Source of the DNA: Natrinema sp031626495
GTDB taxonomy: Archaea; Halobacteriota; Halobacteria; Halobacteriales; Natrialbaceae
Assembly: GCF_031626495.1 (NCBI RefSeq)
Contig: NZ_JAMQOJ010000005.1
Span: forward strand, 248,001 to 312,000
DNA: 64,000 nt
Reading direction: 5' to 3'
Part shown: piece after piece, positions 8,807 to 17,753 of the stretch
Numbering within the stretch: the first letter of the stretch is position 1
Layout of the letters: each line of letters starts with the position of its first letter
Translations under genes and position numbers: made by a program
Notes under the pieces: generated by a model
The model's input: the letters and a program-made list of their open reading frames with translations, nothing else
Database searches by the model: none
What the model was told of the DNA's origin: nothing

Positions 8807-10450
8807 TCAGTCGACCCGCTCGTAGACCGGCGGCTCCGCGTCGGACTCGTCGTCGGTGAGCCGCGCGACCGAGTCGCGTACCTCACGGAGGCTGGCCGTC
8901 TGCTGCTCGCTGGCCGCCGCCACCGACTCCGCCGCACTGGCGACCTGATCGGCCGAGTTCGAGAGATCCTCGAGCGTCTCCGCTGCCACTTCGACGCCGC
9001 GGGCCTGCTGGTCGGCCGCGGCCGCAACGTCCTCCATGCCGGCCGCGGTCTTCTCGGCCGACCCGTGGATCGCCTCGAGCGAGTCGACCGTCTCCCGGAC
9101 GCGGTCGGTGCCGGCGTCGACCCGAGTGACCGTCTCCTCGGTCGTCTCGACCGTCGCCGCGGCCTCTTCGCGGACGGCCTCGACGGCGGACTCGATCTCC
9201 GAGAGGTCCGCCTTCGTCTGTTCGGCGAACGAGCGCACCTCGCTCGCGATGACGCCCATCGTCTCGCCGCCGCCGCCGTCGCCGCGGGAAGACTCGATCT
9301 TCGCGTTCGCGGCGAGCACCGTCGTCCGCTCGGCGAGGTCGTCGAGTCGGTCGACCACCTCGTCGATCTCGTCGGTCCGCTCGGCGAGCGCGTCGACGGC
9401 GTCGGCGACGCGGTCGGTCGCGTCCTCGATCGCCTCGAGTTCGTCCAAGGCGTCGTCGGCCGCGTCGACGCCCTCGGCGGCCAGTCGCTCGGTCCGGTCG
9501 CTCTCCGCGCGGACTTCGTCGGCGACGCTCGCGACCTCCTCGACGGCCGCGCTCACTTCGTTGAGTTCGCTCGCGGCCCGCGTCACGCCGGCCGCCTGCG
9601 ACTCCGTGTGGTCGCTGATCGCCTCGGCGCGTCGCGCGACCACCTGGCTCGAGTCGTAGAGGTCCGTGATCGGCTGTTGCACGTCGCGTTCGACCTCCCG
9701 TGCGAGTCGCTCCCGGCGCTCGATCGACTCCTCGAGCCGTCGGGCGTAGGAGTCGACGTACGTGTCCGTCGCGACCTGCAGGTCGAGATTGATGATCCGC
9801 AGCAGCGAGAGGACGTCCATCATCCCGTCGTCGATGGCCGCCCTGACCGCCTCCTCGAAGGACTCCTCGAGGCCGTCCGCCTCGTCGTCCTCGTCGCCGA
9901 GCCCCAGCGCGCCGACGAACCGCTCGAGTCCGCCCCCGTCCCGCTCGGCCTCGCGCTCCTCGGCCCACTCCTCGATGGCGTCGACGACGCGGTCCTGGAC
10001 CCGCTCGTTCAGCCGCGAGAGGATGAGGTCGTAGTAGACGCCGTACTGGCCCACGTAGTGTTTTAGCGGCATGTCAAGCAGCTCGTGGAGCTTGCCGATC
10101 CGGGCGCGGTTCTGGAAATAGGACCGGTCGTAGTCGCCGGTCGCCAGCGAGACGAGGTACGCCTGCTGGGTCTGCTTGAGGGCGTCGACGCCCTTCGGCG
10201 AGCGATCGATGACCTCGCGGGTCCCCTCGTACCGCAGTACGTTTTCGTAGAAGTCGTCGGCGATCTCCTCGCGGTTGTCGCGCAACAGCGGCTCGAGCTC
10301 CGATAACCGCTGCTCGTCGGCCTCGTCGAACCCGATGAACTGCTTTCGCCAGGCGATTTCGGTCTCGTCGAGTCCGATGCGGTCGACGAGTTCGTCGACG
10401 TCGAGAAAGCCGTTGAGTCCCCCGTGACCAAACGTCTGTTCCGGTTGCAT
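8807..10450 (-). CDS. hemAT: Globin-coupled aerotaxis transducer (HemAT-type)
   Basis: This soluble 547-residue receptor should bind O2 through heme and signal to CheA for aerotaxis. Residues about 20-160 form a sensor globin, with the likely proximal histidine in IGKLHELLDMP and the following MPLKHYVGQYGVYYDLIL helix typical of globin-coupled sensors. A charged linker with a long insertion (about 165-205) leads to coiled-coil segments and an MCP signalling tip (NAKIESSRGDGGGGETMGVIA, then SEVRSFAEQT). No transmembrane helix is present, as in HemAT of Halobacterium and Bacillus. The C-terminus is an alternating heptad-like Ala/Glu region. It is divergent from pinA and not next to che genes. 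Confidence 0.9.
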   Translation of the reverse strand: MQPEQTFGHGGLNGFLDVDELVDRIGLDETEIAWRKQFIGFDEADEQRLSELEPLLRDNREEIADDFYENVLRYEGTREVIDRSPKGVDALKQTQQAYLVSLATGDYDRSYFQNRARIGKLHELLDMPLKHYVGQYGVYYDLILSRLNERVQDRVVDAIEEWAEEREAERDGGGLERFVGALGLGDEDDEADGLEESFEEAVRAAIDDGMMDVLSLLRIINLDLQVATDTYVDSYARRLEESIERRERLAREVERDVQQPITDLYDSSQVVARRAEAISDHTESQAAGVTRAASELNEVSAAVEEVASVADEVRAESDRTERLAAEGVDAADDALDELEAIEDATDRVADAVDALAERTDEIDEVVDRLDDLAERTTVLAANAKIESSRGDGGGGETMGVIASEVRSFAEQTKADLSEIESAVEAVREEAAATVETTEETVTRVDAGTDRVRETVDSLEAIHGSAEKTAAGMEDVAAAADQQARGVEVAAETLEDLSNSADQVASAAESVAAASEQQTASLREVRDSVARLTDDESDAEPPVYERVD

Positions 10451-10576
10451 ACGAGAACGTGTTCGGGCAGTCGTTTACTTTTCTGTGAATGTTCCCAGCG
10501 GGTAGGAACACGAATCGGAGGCCGGCGGCGGTGTTTGGGCCGTGAGAACGCGACCCGTGGATTTGCTGTGGACACC

Positions 10577-10584
10577 CTTATGGG
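10577..10584 (+). promoter_or_regulatory. TATA box of the PINA gene
   Basis: CTTATGGG is centred about 26 bases before the ATG at 10606. That spacing places the transcription start at or next to the start codon, so the messenger is probably leaderless. Confidence 0.55.
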
Positions 10585-10605
10585 CGTACGACGACCAGTT
10601 TACGT

Positions 10606-12477
10606 ATGAACGTCGTGCCGGACACGAGCGTGGTCATCGACGGCCGCGTCTCGGCGACTATCGAAGACGGGCAGTTCGAGGGAGCGACGATTTGCGTCCC
10701 CGAGGCGGTCGTCGCGGAACTCGAGGCGCAGGCCAACGACGGGATCGACAGCGGCTGGGACGGCTTAGCGGAGCTCCAGCGGCTGGCCGAGCTGGCCGAC
10801 GACGGCGTCGTCGACCTCGAGTACGTCGGCGAGCGCCCCGACGCCATCGAGCGGGGCCACGCCTCCGAGGGCGAGATCGACGCCCTCATTCGGGACCTCG
10901 CGGAGGACCTCGAGGCGACCTTCGTCACCAGCGACGTCGTCCAGTCCGAGGTCGCGAAGGCGAAGGGGCTCGACGTCGAGTACGTCTCCCCCGAGGTCCG
11001 CGAGGTCGGCACGCTCGCCATCGAGGAGTTCTTCGACGAGCAGACGATGAGCGTCCACCTCAAGACCGACGCCGTGCCGAAGGCCAAGCGCGGCGAACTC
11101 GGCGCGATGCGCTACGAGGCGATCGCCGACGAACCGCTCGACGAGGCGACGATGGACGAGTACGCCCGCGAGGTCGTCGACGCCGCGAAGGAGGCCCCCG
11201 GGGGCTTCATCGAACTGTCGGAGCCCGGGATGAAGATCGTCCAGTTCCGGGACTACCGGATCGCGATCGGTCGGCCACCGTTCTCGGACGGCATCGAGAT
11301 CACCGCCGTCCGCCCGATCGCCCAGACCGACATCGAGGACTACGAGCACGCCGACGAGTTGAAAGAGCGGCTGCTCGAGCGCCAGCGCGGCGTCCTCATC
11401 TCGGGTGCGCCCGGCGCGGGGAAGTCGACGTTCGCGCAGGCGGTCGCCCGCTACATCGCCGATCACGACTACTCCGTCAAGACGATGGAGAAACCGCGGG
11501 ACCTGCAGGTCGGCCCCGACATCACCCAGTACACGGAATTGGGCGGCCAGATGGAGAAGACGGCCGACGCACTGCTGATGGTCCGGCCGGACTACACCAT
11601 CTACGACGAGGTCCGCAAGACCAACGACTTCGAGGTGTTCTCGGACATGCGGCTGGCGGGCGTGGGCATGATCGGCGTCGTCCACGCGACCCGGCCGATC
11701 GACGCCCTCCAGCGGCTCGTCGGCCGCGTCGAACTCGGGATGATCCCCCAGGTCGTCGACACCGTCGTCTACATCGAGGCCGGCGAGGTCGAGACCGTCT
11801 ACGACGTGAGAACGGAGGTCAAGGTGCCCGCCGGACTCACCGAGGAGGACCTCGCTCGACCCGTCATCCAGGTGACGAACTTCCAGACGGGCGAGCCCGA
11901 GTACGAGATCTACACCTTCAACCGGCAGGTCGTCACCGTCCCGCTCAAAGACGAGGAGGGCGGCCCCGGCAGCGAGTCCGGCGTCGACCGGATCGCCAAA
12001 CAGGAGATCGAACGCGAGATCCGCTCGATCGCCCGCGGCTACGTCGACGTCGAACTCAAGAGTCAGGACAAAGCCGTGGTCTACGTCGAAGACGACGATA
12101 TCTCGAGCGTCATCGGCAAGGGCGGCGGGCGCATCACCGACGTCGAGAACCGCCTGGGGATCGACATCGACGTGCGGACCCACGACGAGAACCCCAATTA
12201 CGGCGCGGGCGGCGCTGCCGGCAGCGCGAACGCGGACGGCGGCAGCGCGTCGCAGGCCGGCCAGATGGTCCAGCCCGAAATCACCTCGAGACACATCGTC
12301 ATCCCCGTCGACGGCAACCACGGCGAGACCGTCGAGGTGCAGGCGGCCGGCGACTACCTCTTCACCGCGACGGTGAGCCGCGGCGGCGAGATCCAGGTGT
12401 CGAGAGGGAGCGCGATCGCGGAGGAACTCGAGCGAGCGATCGATCGGAAGGATCCGGTTACGATCGTTCCCTCGTAA
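10606..12477 (+). CDS. PIN-ATPase-KH protein (PINA family, Holliday-junction-associated ATPase)
   Basis: The 623-residue protein has three parts. An N-terminal PIN domain starts VPDTSVVIDGRV with acidic residues at the expected places. A PilT/VirB11-like hexameric ATPase core follows (Walker A SGAPGAGKST near residue 266, MVRPDYTIYDEVR Walker B region, HATRPIDALQRL). The C-terminus has a KH RNA/DNA-binding motif (SVIGKGGGRITDVE, near residue 505). This architecture matches archaeal PINA, which in Sulfolobus promotes Holliday-junction migration with Hjc and Hjm; that role here is inferred from family. It is often misnamed a type II secretion ATPase. The last 93 bases are duplicated downstream. 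Confidence 0.9.
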   Translation: MNVVPDTSVVIDGRVSATIEDGQFEGATICVPEAVVAELEAQANDGIDSGWDGLAELQRLAELADDGVVDLEYVGERPDAIERGHASEGEIDALIRDLAEDLEATFVTSDVVQSEVAKAKGLDVEYVSPEVREVGTLAIEEFFDEQTMSVHLKTDAVPKAKRGELGAMRYEAIADEPLDEATMDEYAREVVDAAKEAPGGFIELSEPGMKIVQFRDYRIAIGRPPFSDGIEITAVRPIAQTDIEDYEHADELKERLLERQRGVLISGAPGAGKSTFAQAVARYIADHDYSVKTMEKPRDLQVGPDITQYTELGGQMEKTADALLMVRPDYTIYDEVRKTNDFEVFSDMRLAGVGMIGVVHATRPIDALQRLVGRVELGMIPQVVDTVVYIEAGEVETVYDVRTEVKVPAGLTEEDLARPVIQVTNFQTGEPEYEIYTFNRQVVTVPLKDEEGGPGSESGVDRIAKQEIEREIRSIARGYVDVELKSQDKAVVYVEDDDISSVIGKGGGRITDVENRLGIDIDVRTHDENPNYGAGGAAGSANADGGSASQAGQMVQPEITSRHIVIPVDGNHGETVEVQAAGDYLFTATVSRGGEIQVSRGSAIAEELERAIDRKDPVTIVPS

Positions 12478-12764
12478 GCGGCCCGTGAACGAACGGAGTG
12501 AGTGAGCGGATTTTTGGTGCAGATTTTTCGAGGAGCGGTGAGTGAGCGACGCGAACGAACCCGACGAGAAAAAGGTGCGTGTGTGAGATCCAGGTGTCGA
12601 GAGGGAGCGCGATCGCGGAGGAACTCGAGCGAGCGATCGATCGGAAGGATCCGATCACGGTCGTTCCCTCGTAAGCGGTTCGGAGCGAACGAAGTGAGCG
12701 AGAACCGCGAGAACGCTAACGGGCGTCAGCCCGTGAGCGAAGCGAGTGAGTGAGCGGATTTTTT
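12388..12764 (+). repeat. 93-bp direct partial duplication of the pinA 3' end with T-rich termini
   Basis: Bases 12388-12480 (last 30 codons of pinA, stop codon and four more bases) reappear at 12584-12676 with only a few mismatches near the end, at an offset of 196. Each copy is followed by a gtgagtgagcgga-type segment and a run of T (12511-12515 and 12759-12764), which could act as archaeal transcription terminators. The second copy has no start codon or upstream gene part and is not a functional gene. The rest of the 310-base interval contains only short gagcgaacgaagtgagcgag-like repeats. Confidence 0.85.
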
Positions 12765-12787
12765 GCGCGAGTGACCGACACCGCGAT

Positions 12788-13849
12788 TCAGTGCGACCAG
12801 ATCCCCGCTTCTCGATCGAGCAGCGTGACCACGACGACGTGCGGGAGCGTCAGCACGGCGATCGCGACCAGATACACCGCGATGACGTCGGGGACCGTCG
12901 CAGGCGTCCGCGGGACGGCGATCCAGACGCCGACGAGGACGGCCAGCGCGGCGACGGTCAACGGTGCCGCGTCGCGGGCGAAGCGGCGAAACGCGGTCAG
13001 AATCGCCCCGCGCTCGAGGGCCGCGCTGGCGACGGTATCCACGAGTATCGTTCTGAGAATGTGCCGGAGCGAGTGCCAGAGACAGAAGTAGAGCCCGATG
13101 GCGAGAATCGGGGGTACGGTGGCGAAGTAGCCGACGAGGCCGATCGTCTCCGCGGCGTCGACGAGCCACGGCCACCGCTCGCCGGGGTCCGTGCGACGGA
13201 ACCCGAGCAGGAGCGAGAGCGCGATCAGGGACCCGAACCCGATCGTCACGGCAATCCGGAACGACGGTGCAAAGATCGGTTCGAGCACGGTCGCCGCGCC
13301 GGGATCGAACGCCCCGACGAGCGACTCGGCGACGAACGCGTACTGCGACGGGAAAGCGATCAGCGGGACGAGCATCGGGAGGCCGCCCCTGACGACGAGG
13401 GTGAGCAGACGACTGGCCCTCGTCTCGAGGTGGTCGGCGTCGACGAACTCGAGGAGCGCGTAGACGTCGCCCTGTCCCCAGTGGACGAGCGTGACGAGGA
13501 TGAACAGAACGAACGCGGCGACGGGCGCGAGAAACCAGACGATGGCGTAGGCGCCCCCGAGGAGCAGGTAGAGGACGCCGACGAACGCGAGCGATCGCGG
13601 GGTCACCGGCTCGTCTCGGATCCGCGGTAACACGAGATGGTCGACGGCGCCGTGGGGGAGTCCGAGAACGAGGACGCTGAGCGCCAGCGGCACGTACTGG
13701 TAGACGAGCGGCGGCGAACCGAACGCGATCGTCGCCACGGCGGCGACGGCGAGCAGCGAGCCGAAGCCGAGGCTCAGCCGAGCGGCCCGCGATCGGCTCT
13801 CGGATCTGGCTCGTGCGTCGGCGCGCCGATCGATCGCGTCACCACTCAT
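12788..13849 (-). CDS. blh: Brp/Blh family beta-carotene 15,15'-dioxygenase (retinal synthesis)
   Basis: This membrane enzyme cleaves beta-carotene into two retinal molecules, the chromophore for the opsins encoded just upstream. The 353-residue protein has about seven to nine hydrophobic helices and the histidine motifs of the family: GLPHGAVDHL (near residue 64), LVHWGQGDVY and FCLWHSLRHILRT, which bind iron. The ATG at 13849 lies inside the last codons of the lycopene cyclase gene (11-base overlap), so the two are almost certainly cotranscribed and possibly translationally coupled. The N-terminal 25 residues are hydrophilic and Arg-rich. Confidence 0.9.
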   Translation of the reverse strand: MSGDAIDRRADARARSESRSRAARLSLGFGSLLAVAAVATIAFGSPPLVYQYVPLALSVLVLGLPHGAVDHLVLPRIRDEPVTPRSLAFVGVLYLLLGGAYAIVWFLAPVAAFVLFILVTLVHWGQGDVYALLEFVDADHLETRASRLLTLVVRGGLPMLVPLIAFPSQYAFVAESLVGAFDPGAATVLEPIFAPSFRIAVTIGFGSLIALSLLLGFRRTDPGERWPWLVDAAETIGLVGYFATVPPILAIGLYFCLWHSLRHILRTILVDTVASAALERGAILTAFRRFARDAAPLTVAALAVLVGVWIAVPRTPATVPDVIAVYLVAIAVLTLPHVVVVTLLDREAGIWSH

Positions 13850-14627
13850 CGGAACTCGTCGGAAGCCGCTGGGACCCGCTCGTTCGCTCCGGAAGCCCCT
13901 CGAGTCGCTCGAGCACCCAGACGTACATGACGAGCCCCTGGACGACGAAGAGATTGGTCACGAGGAAGAACAGCGCCTCTTCGATCGGGAGTCCGAGGAG
14001 CGCGTACCCCGTAGTGTGGGCGTCGGAGATGACCCAGACGCCGAGTTCGATCGCGATCCGGTCGACGAGCCAGAGGTACAGCGTCGGGACGGCGACCGCG
14101 ACCAGCAGCGACCGACGGATCTCCCACAGGTACGTCGATCCGAACCCCCACTGAACGGCGAGGACCGGCCCGGCCCAGAGGAACAGCCAGCCCAGATAGG
14201 ACGTCGAGCTATCGCCGAGCAGCAACAGCAGCAGGCCGACGACGGTGATCGCCAGTCCGCCGGCGACGCCGAGGAGTCGGTGTTCCCAGGGAAGCGCCAG
14301 CGACCGATCGGCGGTCGGTCGCACCTGGAACAGCCAGAGCGCGGTCAGTATCGGCTGGAGGACGAAGAAGAGGTACTCCTCGATCGGCGTGTGCCAGACG
14401 GTCGCGAGCACTGCCCCGTCTCCGTACCACCAGACGCCGACCGGGATGAGATGGTTCGTAAACGGCGTCGTGTAGGCGATGGCGAGGACGATCATGACAC
14501 CGAGGCCCGAGAGGGGGCGAACACCCCACCAGACGTGATCGCGCCGAGCCGCGAACCACCACAGAATCAGGATTGGCGGCAGCAGGAAGGCGACGTGGAT
14601 TCCGAGGTAGGTGATCGGGACGGTCAT
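13839..14627 (-). CDS. crtY: Lycopene beta-cyclase, fused CrtYc-CrtYd type
   Basis: The enzyme cyclises both ends of lycopene to give beta-carotene, the direct substrate of the Blh enzyme encoded next. The 262-residue membrane protein contains two homologous three-helix halves, each with the PxEE motif of the heterodimeric-type cyclase: HTPIEEYLFFVLQP in the first half and GLPIEEALFFLVTN in the second. The ATG at 14627 gives the usual N-terminus (MTVPITYLGIHVAF). A much longer in-frame extension upstream is antisense-type shadow and was discarded. It overlaps blh by 11 bases. Confidence 0.9.
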   Translation of the reverse strand: MTVPITYLGIHVAFLLPPILILWWFAARRDHVWWGVRPLSGLGVMIVLAIAYTTPFTNHLIPVGVWWYGDGAVLATVWHTPIEEYLFFVLQPILTALWLFQVRPTADRSLALPWEHRLLGVAGGLAITVVGLLLLLLGDSSTSYLGWLFLWAGPVLAVQWGFGSTYLWEIRRSLLVAVAVPTLYLWLVDRIAIELGVWVISDAHTTGYALLGLPIEEALFFLVTNLFVVQGLVMYVWVLERLEGLPERTSGSQRLPTSSDEW

Positions 14628-14830
14628 GAGCAGTTCGGCGTTCGCCGTCGATGCCCCGGTGGGAACCGGAGCCTCCGTGAAGAGAAAGACGACGGGGAAC
14701 GGAATAGAGCCGCGTCCATACTGGTTAGGGGTGCCAGGGCGCTCGAGCGGGACCGGACGAAGACGGTCGCGGAGATGCGGTTCGGGCGGGAACGCTCTCG
14801 TCAATCCGGATCGGCCGTGGACCGGTTCGA

Positions 14831-15706
14831 TTAGTCGTCGCCCGGAACGGGTCCGGACATGCTGGCGCCGTAGTCCGCCCCGCCGGTGATCGCGTTGGGC
14901 TCGTCGGCGATGTAGCGCATGGCGACGAACGTCACGACGTACTTCGTGATGATATCGAGGACGCTGTACCCCCAGGAGGTGACGGTGACGTCCAGGATGG
15001 CGAATCCCTCGACGCCGAGCGCCCAGAGAATCGGGTAGCCGAACCAGCCGACGACGGTGAGCAGCTTCAGCGTCCCGAACAGGTCGGCCGTGCCGGTGAC
15101 CCGCGCTTCTGCGGTCCAGTCGACGAGGATGAGGTAGACGATCACGAGGAAGAAGATCGTGCTCAGCACGAACCACCACCACCGCAGCGCCAGCGAGGAC
15201 GTGGTCAACGCGGCGGCCAGGCCAGTGACGCACATCGCGATCGTGAACGCACAGGCCGTGAGTATCTTCGTCCAGTTCGACCCGGCGATCATCCCGAGCG
15301 CGATCAGGATGAACGGGGTCGAGAACGTCCACGTGAGGTATCGACCCCACATCGCCAGGACGCCGTCCTGGCCAGCCGTCGTCGCGCCCGCGGCCGGATG
15401 GCCCGGCGGCATCTCCACGACGCTCAGAGTGAGGCCCGACGCGAGGCCGGTGTAACTCGAGATCGAGACGATCGAAATCAACATCAGCGCCATCGCGATC
15501 GCCTTTGTCCGGGGGTCGGCCAGGTTCCGCCCGAGATATGCGATACCGAGGATTGTGAGGCCGGCCAGGGCGATGTTGAGGACGAACGATAGCGCGAGGA
15601 GCGTGTTGTCACCGCCGAAGACGTACTCGAACAGTTCCTGATCCGCCGCCCCGTTCTGCAGGACGGCGTTCTGGACGCGAAAACCGAGGGCGGGGGCTGA
15701 CTGCAT
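14831..15706 (-). CDS. hop: Halorhodopsin, light-driven chloride pump
   Basis: This is a seven-helix retinal protein of 291 residues. In helix C the motif is WGRYLTWTFSTP. The position of the bacteriorhodopsin proton acceptor (Asp85) is Thr, as in halorhodopsins, and the proton-donor Asp is absent (FILIALGM). The Schiff-base lysine is in LDIITKYVVTF. The B-C loop contains the proline/glycine-rich extension typical of halorhodopsin (EMPPGHPAAGA). These residues predict inward chloride transport driven by light. The gene is separated from bop by 218 bases and has its own TATA-like TTTATG (minus strand, about 15736-15742), so it is probably transcribed separately. Confidence 0.93.
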   Translation of the reverse strand: MQSAPALGFRVQNAVLQNGAADQELFEYVFGGDNTLLALSFVLNIALAGLTILGIAYLGRNLADPRTKAIAMALMLISIVSISSYTGLASGLTLSVVEMPPGHPAAGATTAGQDGVLAMWGRYLTWTFSTPFILIALGMIAGSNWTKILTACAFTIAMCVTGLAAALTTSSLALRWWWFVLSTIFFLVIVYLILVDWTAEARVTGTADLFGTLKLLTVVGWFGYPILWALGVEGFAILDVTVTSWGYSVLDIITKYVVTFVAMRYIADEPNAITGGADYGASMSGPVPGDD

Positions 15707-15924
15707 GAACGGAGATCACTTCACTACCGCGACACATAAACGAGTGTTCGTCCCGATCCAGATACTCACGGGCGGTGACCGAAACGGCGCTCGAGAGTCG
15801 CTATCGCGTCGATCGCGGTGGCTGCCCGTCGGTAGCTCGCGTTCGAACCGCCGACGGAATCGATCGCGGGTCGTCCGCTATCGGAGCGGCGCCAGGCCGA
15901 TCGTCGAGAGTCGGTGCCGCGTCC

Positions 15925-16650
15925 TCAGGCCGGCGCAGCCGTCGGCGAAACGGCCCGCTCGAGGACGGAGCGGCTGCGGAGCAGGACCAGCCCGAAGCCC
16001 ACCTTCGCCGAGAGGTCGAGCACCATGAACGCCGCGGTTTCCCAGTACAGCGGGAGGATACCGAAGGTACCCTCCGTGCCGAGGATCCAGACAACCGGGT
16101 AGAGGAGCCACAGCACGATGACCAGGTTGCGCAGCCGTCCGAACAGCGACGCCACCTCGGGAGACCGACCGCGCGCGTTCTCGGAGAGCGTCCCGACGAG
16201 GACGTACAGCAGCGCGAGCAGGGCGCCGGTGCTGATCGCCCACCAGGCGATCCGGGTACCGGGGGTGGCCGCGAACGCCGCGATCGCGCCGGTCCCGATC
16301 ATGAAGACGTCGAGGCCGATCAGCGTCGCGATGGTGTTTCGGTTCGCCCCCGCCAGCAGCGCGAGGTCGAGCAGCAGCAACGGCGTCGTGAACAGCCAGT
16401 CGGCGTAGCGCGCCCAGTAGATCGTGAGCGCCTCGTCACCGACCATGACCTCGGTGACGCCGAAGCCGGTCGCCATCGCGAAGTACATCGCAGCGGCGAT
16501 AGTCGTAATGAAGGTCGTGATGATGTAGAACTCCTGCATCTTCTGGTCGCGAACGCCGCGTCCGCGGCCGATGAAGTACAGGGTTCCGAGCGTCATCCCG
16601 ATCGTACCGATCCAGAGCCAAACGGATTCTGAGCCAACTGTGGCAACCAT
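15925..16650 (-). CDS. bop: Bacteriorhodopsin, light-driven proton pump
   Basis: The 241-residue protein keeps every key residue of a proton pump. Numbered from the ATG at 16650 it has Arg81, Asp84 and Asp95 in YWARYADWLFTTPLLLLD, Asp114 in helix D, Glu193 and Glu204 of the release site, Asp212, and the retinal lysine Lys216 (LDLSAKVG). These are the same as, or one less than, Halobacterium numbers. An in-frame TTG at 16671 would lengthen it by seven residues, but it lies inside the TATA box, so ATG 16650 is preferred. The Halobacterium bop regulators bat, brz and brp-linked genes are not adjacent except for the blh homologue. Confidence 0.95.
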   Translation of the reverse strand: MVATVGSESVWLWIGTIGMTLGTLYFIGRGRGVRDQKMQEFYIITTFITTIAAAMYFAMATGFGVTEVMVGDEALTIYWARYADWLFTTPLLLLDLALLAGANRNTIATLIGLDVFMIGTGAIAAFAATPGTRIAWWAISTGALLALLYVLVGTLSENARGRSPEVASLFGRLRNLVIVLWLLYPVVWILGTEGTFGILPLYWETAAFMVLDLSAKVGFGLVLLRSRSVLERAVSPTAAPA

Positions 16651-16670
16651 GAGAGATGGTATGGAGGGCA

Positions 16671-16690
16671 AATATATACTGGTTGAGCCT
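16671..16690 (-). promoter_or_regulatory. bop promoter: TATA box and upstream AGGCTCAAC element
   Basis: On the minus strand TATATATT (16671-16678) lies 22-28 bases before the bop ATG, implying a leaderless or nearly leaderless mRNA as in Halobacterium bop. Directly upstream, 16682-16690 reads AGGCTCAAC, within TTAGGCTCAACC. The same nonamer sits at the same distance from the start codon of the regulator gene at 19170-19463. It occupies the BRE/upstream-activator position. Regulatory function is inferred. Confidence 0.65.
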
Positions 16691-16816
16691 AACGAAAATA
16701 ACCTCTAGACTGGCGTGAATGACCGGGAATATGACGTTGGCGGTAAAATCGCAGCGTATTTCGGGACGCTCTGTGTCCGATCGGATAGCCCGAACGCAAA
16801 GCACCCTCCAGAATCG

Positions 16817-17419
16817 ATGACTACGACTGATCCGAACGATCCGATCGCAGACGCACTGCTCGGTGAATCGACGTACGAGCGACTCAGAGTGGAGCGATAC
16901 GCGCTGATCAAGCGCCGAATTCCGCAAAAGCTCGTCTACCAGAGCGGCCTGCTGTTCGCGCTCGCGCTCGTCGTGCCGATCGTCGCGACCTATCCGTCGT
17001 CGGTGCAGACGGCGTTTCCAGGCGGCAATCCGCTGTGGTCGTCTCCGCTCGTCCTCTGGGTCGGTGTCGCCGCCGGTGGCATCCAACTGGGGACCGCGAC
17101 CTGCCTCGTCGCGGTGTCGATCACGCGCCGACGGTACGAACCCCACCTCTCGGAGTCGCAGGTACACGCGCTACTGAACGTCGAGGACGTCGCCTCGATG
17201 TTCGGACTGGCGACCGGCGGCTTCGCGATCCTGATCACGATCGGGTTCTTCCTGCTCGGTCACGCCGGCGTCGACACGTTCACCGCAGTCGTCGAATCCG
17301 CGCCGCGAGACCCTTACAGACAGACCGGCGTCTCGGTATCCGTAGTGACCGTCGGTGCCGCGGCGGCGATCAGTTCCTTCGGCGTCTACGTCGTCGGCCG
17401 ATACCTCTCCTCCGAATAA
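16817..17419 (+). CDS. Membrane protein divergent from bop, unknown function
   Basis: The 200-residue product from the ATG at 16817 has a hydrophilic N-terminus and four hydrophobic helices (about residues 45-65, 80-105, 130-155 and 172-195). The middle loop after helix 2 carries a charged segment (RRRYEPHLSESQVHALLN). An earlier in-frame GTG at 16715 would add 34 residues that include Cys and lack acidic bias, so I reject it. No known family is recognised. Its divergent position beside bop is the only hint of a link to light-driven bioenergetics. Confidence 0.65.
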   Translation: MTTTDPNDPIADALLGESTYERLRVERYALIKRRIPQKLVYQSGLLFALALVVPIVATYPSSVQTAFPGGNPLWSSPLVLWVGVAAGGIQLGTATCLVAVSITRRRYEPHLSESQVHALLNVEDVASMFGLATGGFAILITIGFFLLGHAGVDTFTAVVESAPRDPYRQTGVSVSVVTVGAAAAISSFGVYVVGRYLSSE

Positions 17420-17753
17420 ACCGTCGACACCGGAAACGGTCGCACGCATCTGTGTCGCGTCGGGGGCGCTTTGCCGTGGAACACAGTCCGGCCAGAGGAA
17501 CGTCTCTCCGTAACGAGGGAGGGATAGCAATACAGTAGCGAACGTCACTGTACACCCGATCGCACGATGGCTGCGCGATCGATGTGTGAACCGTTGCAGC
17601 CGTTACTATAGAGTGGACGGACGGCCACCGAACCGATCGTGAGCCGCCCATGCAGGTGTGAACCACACACTGAACTACTAGCTGTTTAAGGATTAGCTTC
17701 TTATGTGAGACAATCGTCCGATAGAGTAGAATGGAAACGAGTGATCCCCACGT
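17420..17753. other. Intergenic region upstream of nadE
   Basis: These 334 bases contain no convincing gene on either strand. The GC content drops toward nadE. TTTAAGGATTAG at about 17686-17697 is an AT-rich promoter candidate some 60 bases before the nadE ATG. Short complementary segments exist but I cannot support a specific structured RNA. Confidence 0.4.

Noticed and set aside
7658..10066. Very long plus-strand reading frame of about 800 codons
   Set aside because: It lies antisense to the M20 peptidase and HemAT genes, which have clear motifs. Its translation is rich in Arg and His without family features; long antisense frames are normal in this GC-rich genome.
14628..15350. 240-residue N-terminal extension of the lycopene cyclase
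   Set aside because: It is a shadow of hop in another frame; the cyclase N-terminus starts at the ATG at 14627.
16651..16671. TTG start for bop, seven codons upstream
   Set aside because: It falls within the TATA box, and the ATG at 16650 matches the expected start distance and the family length.
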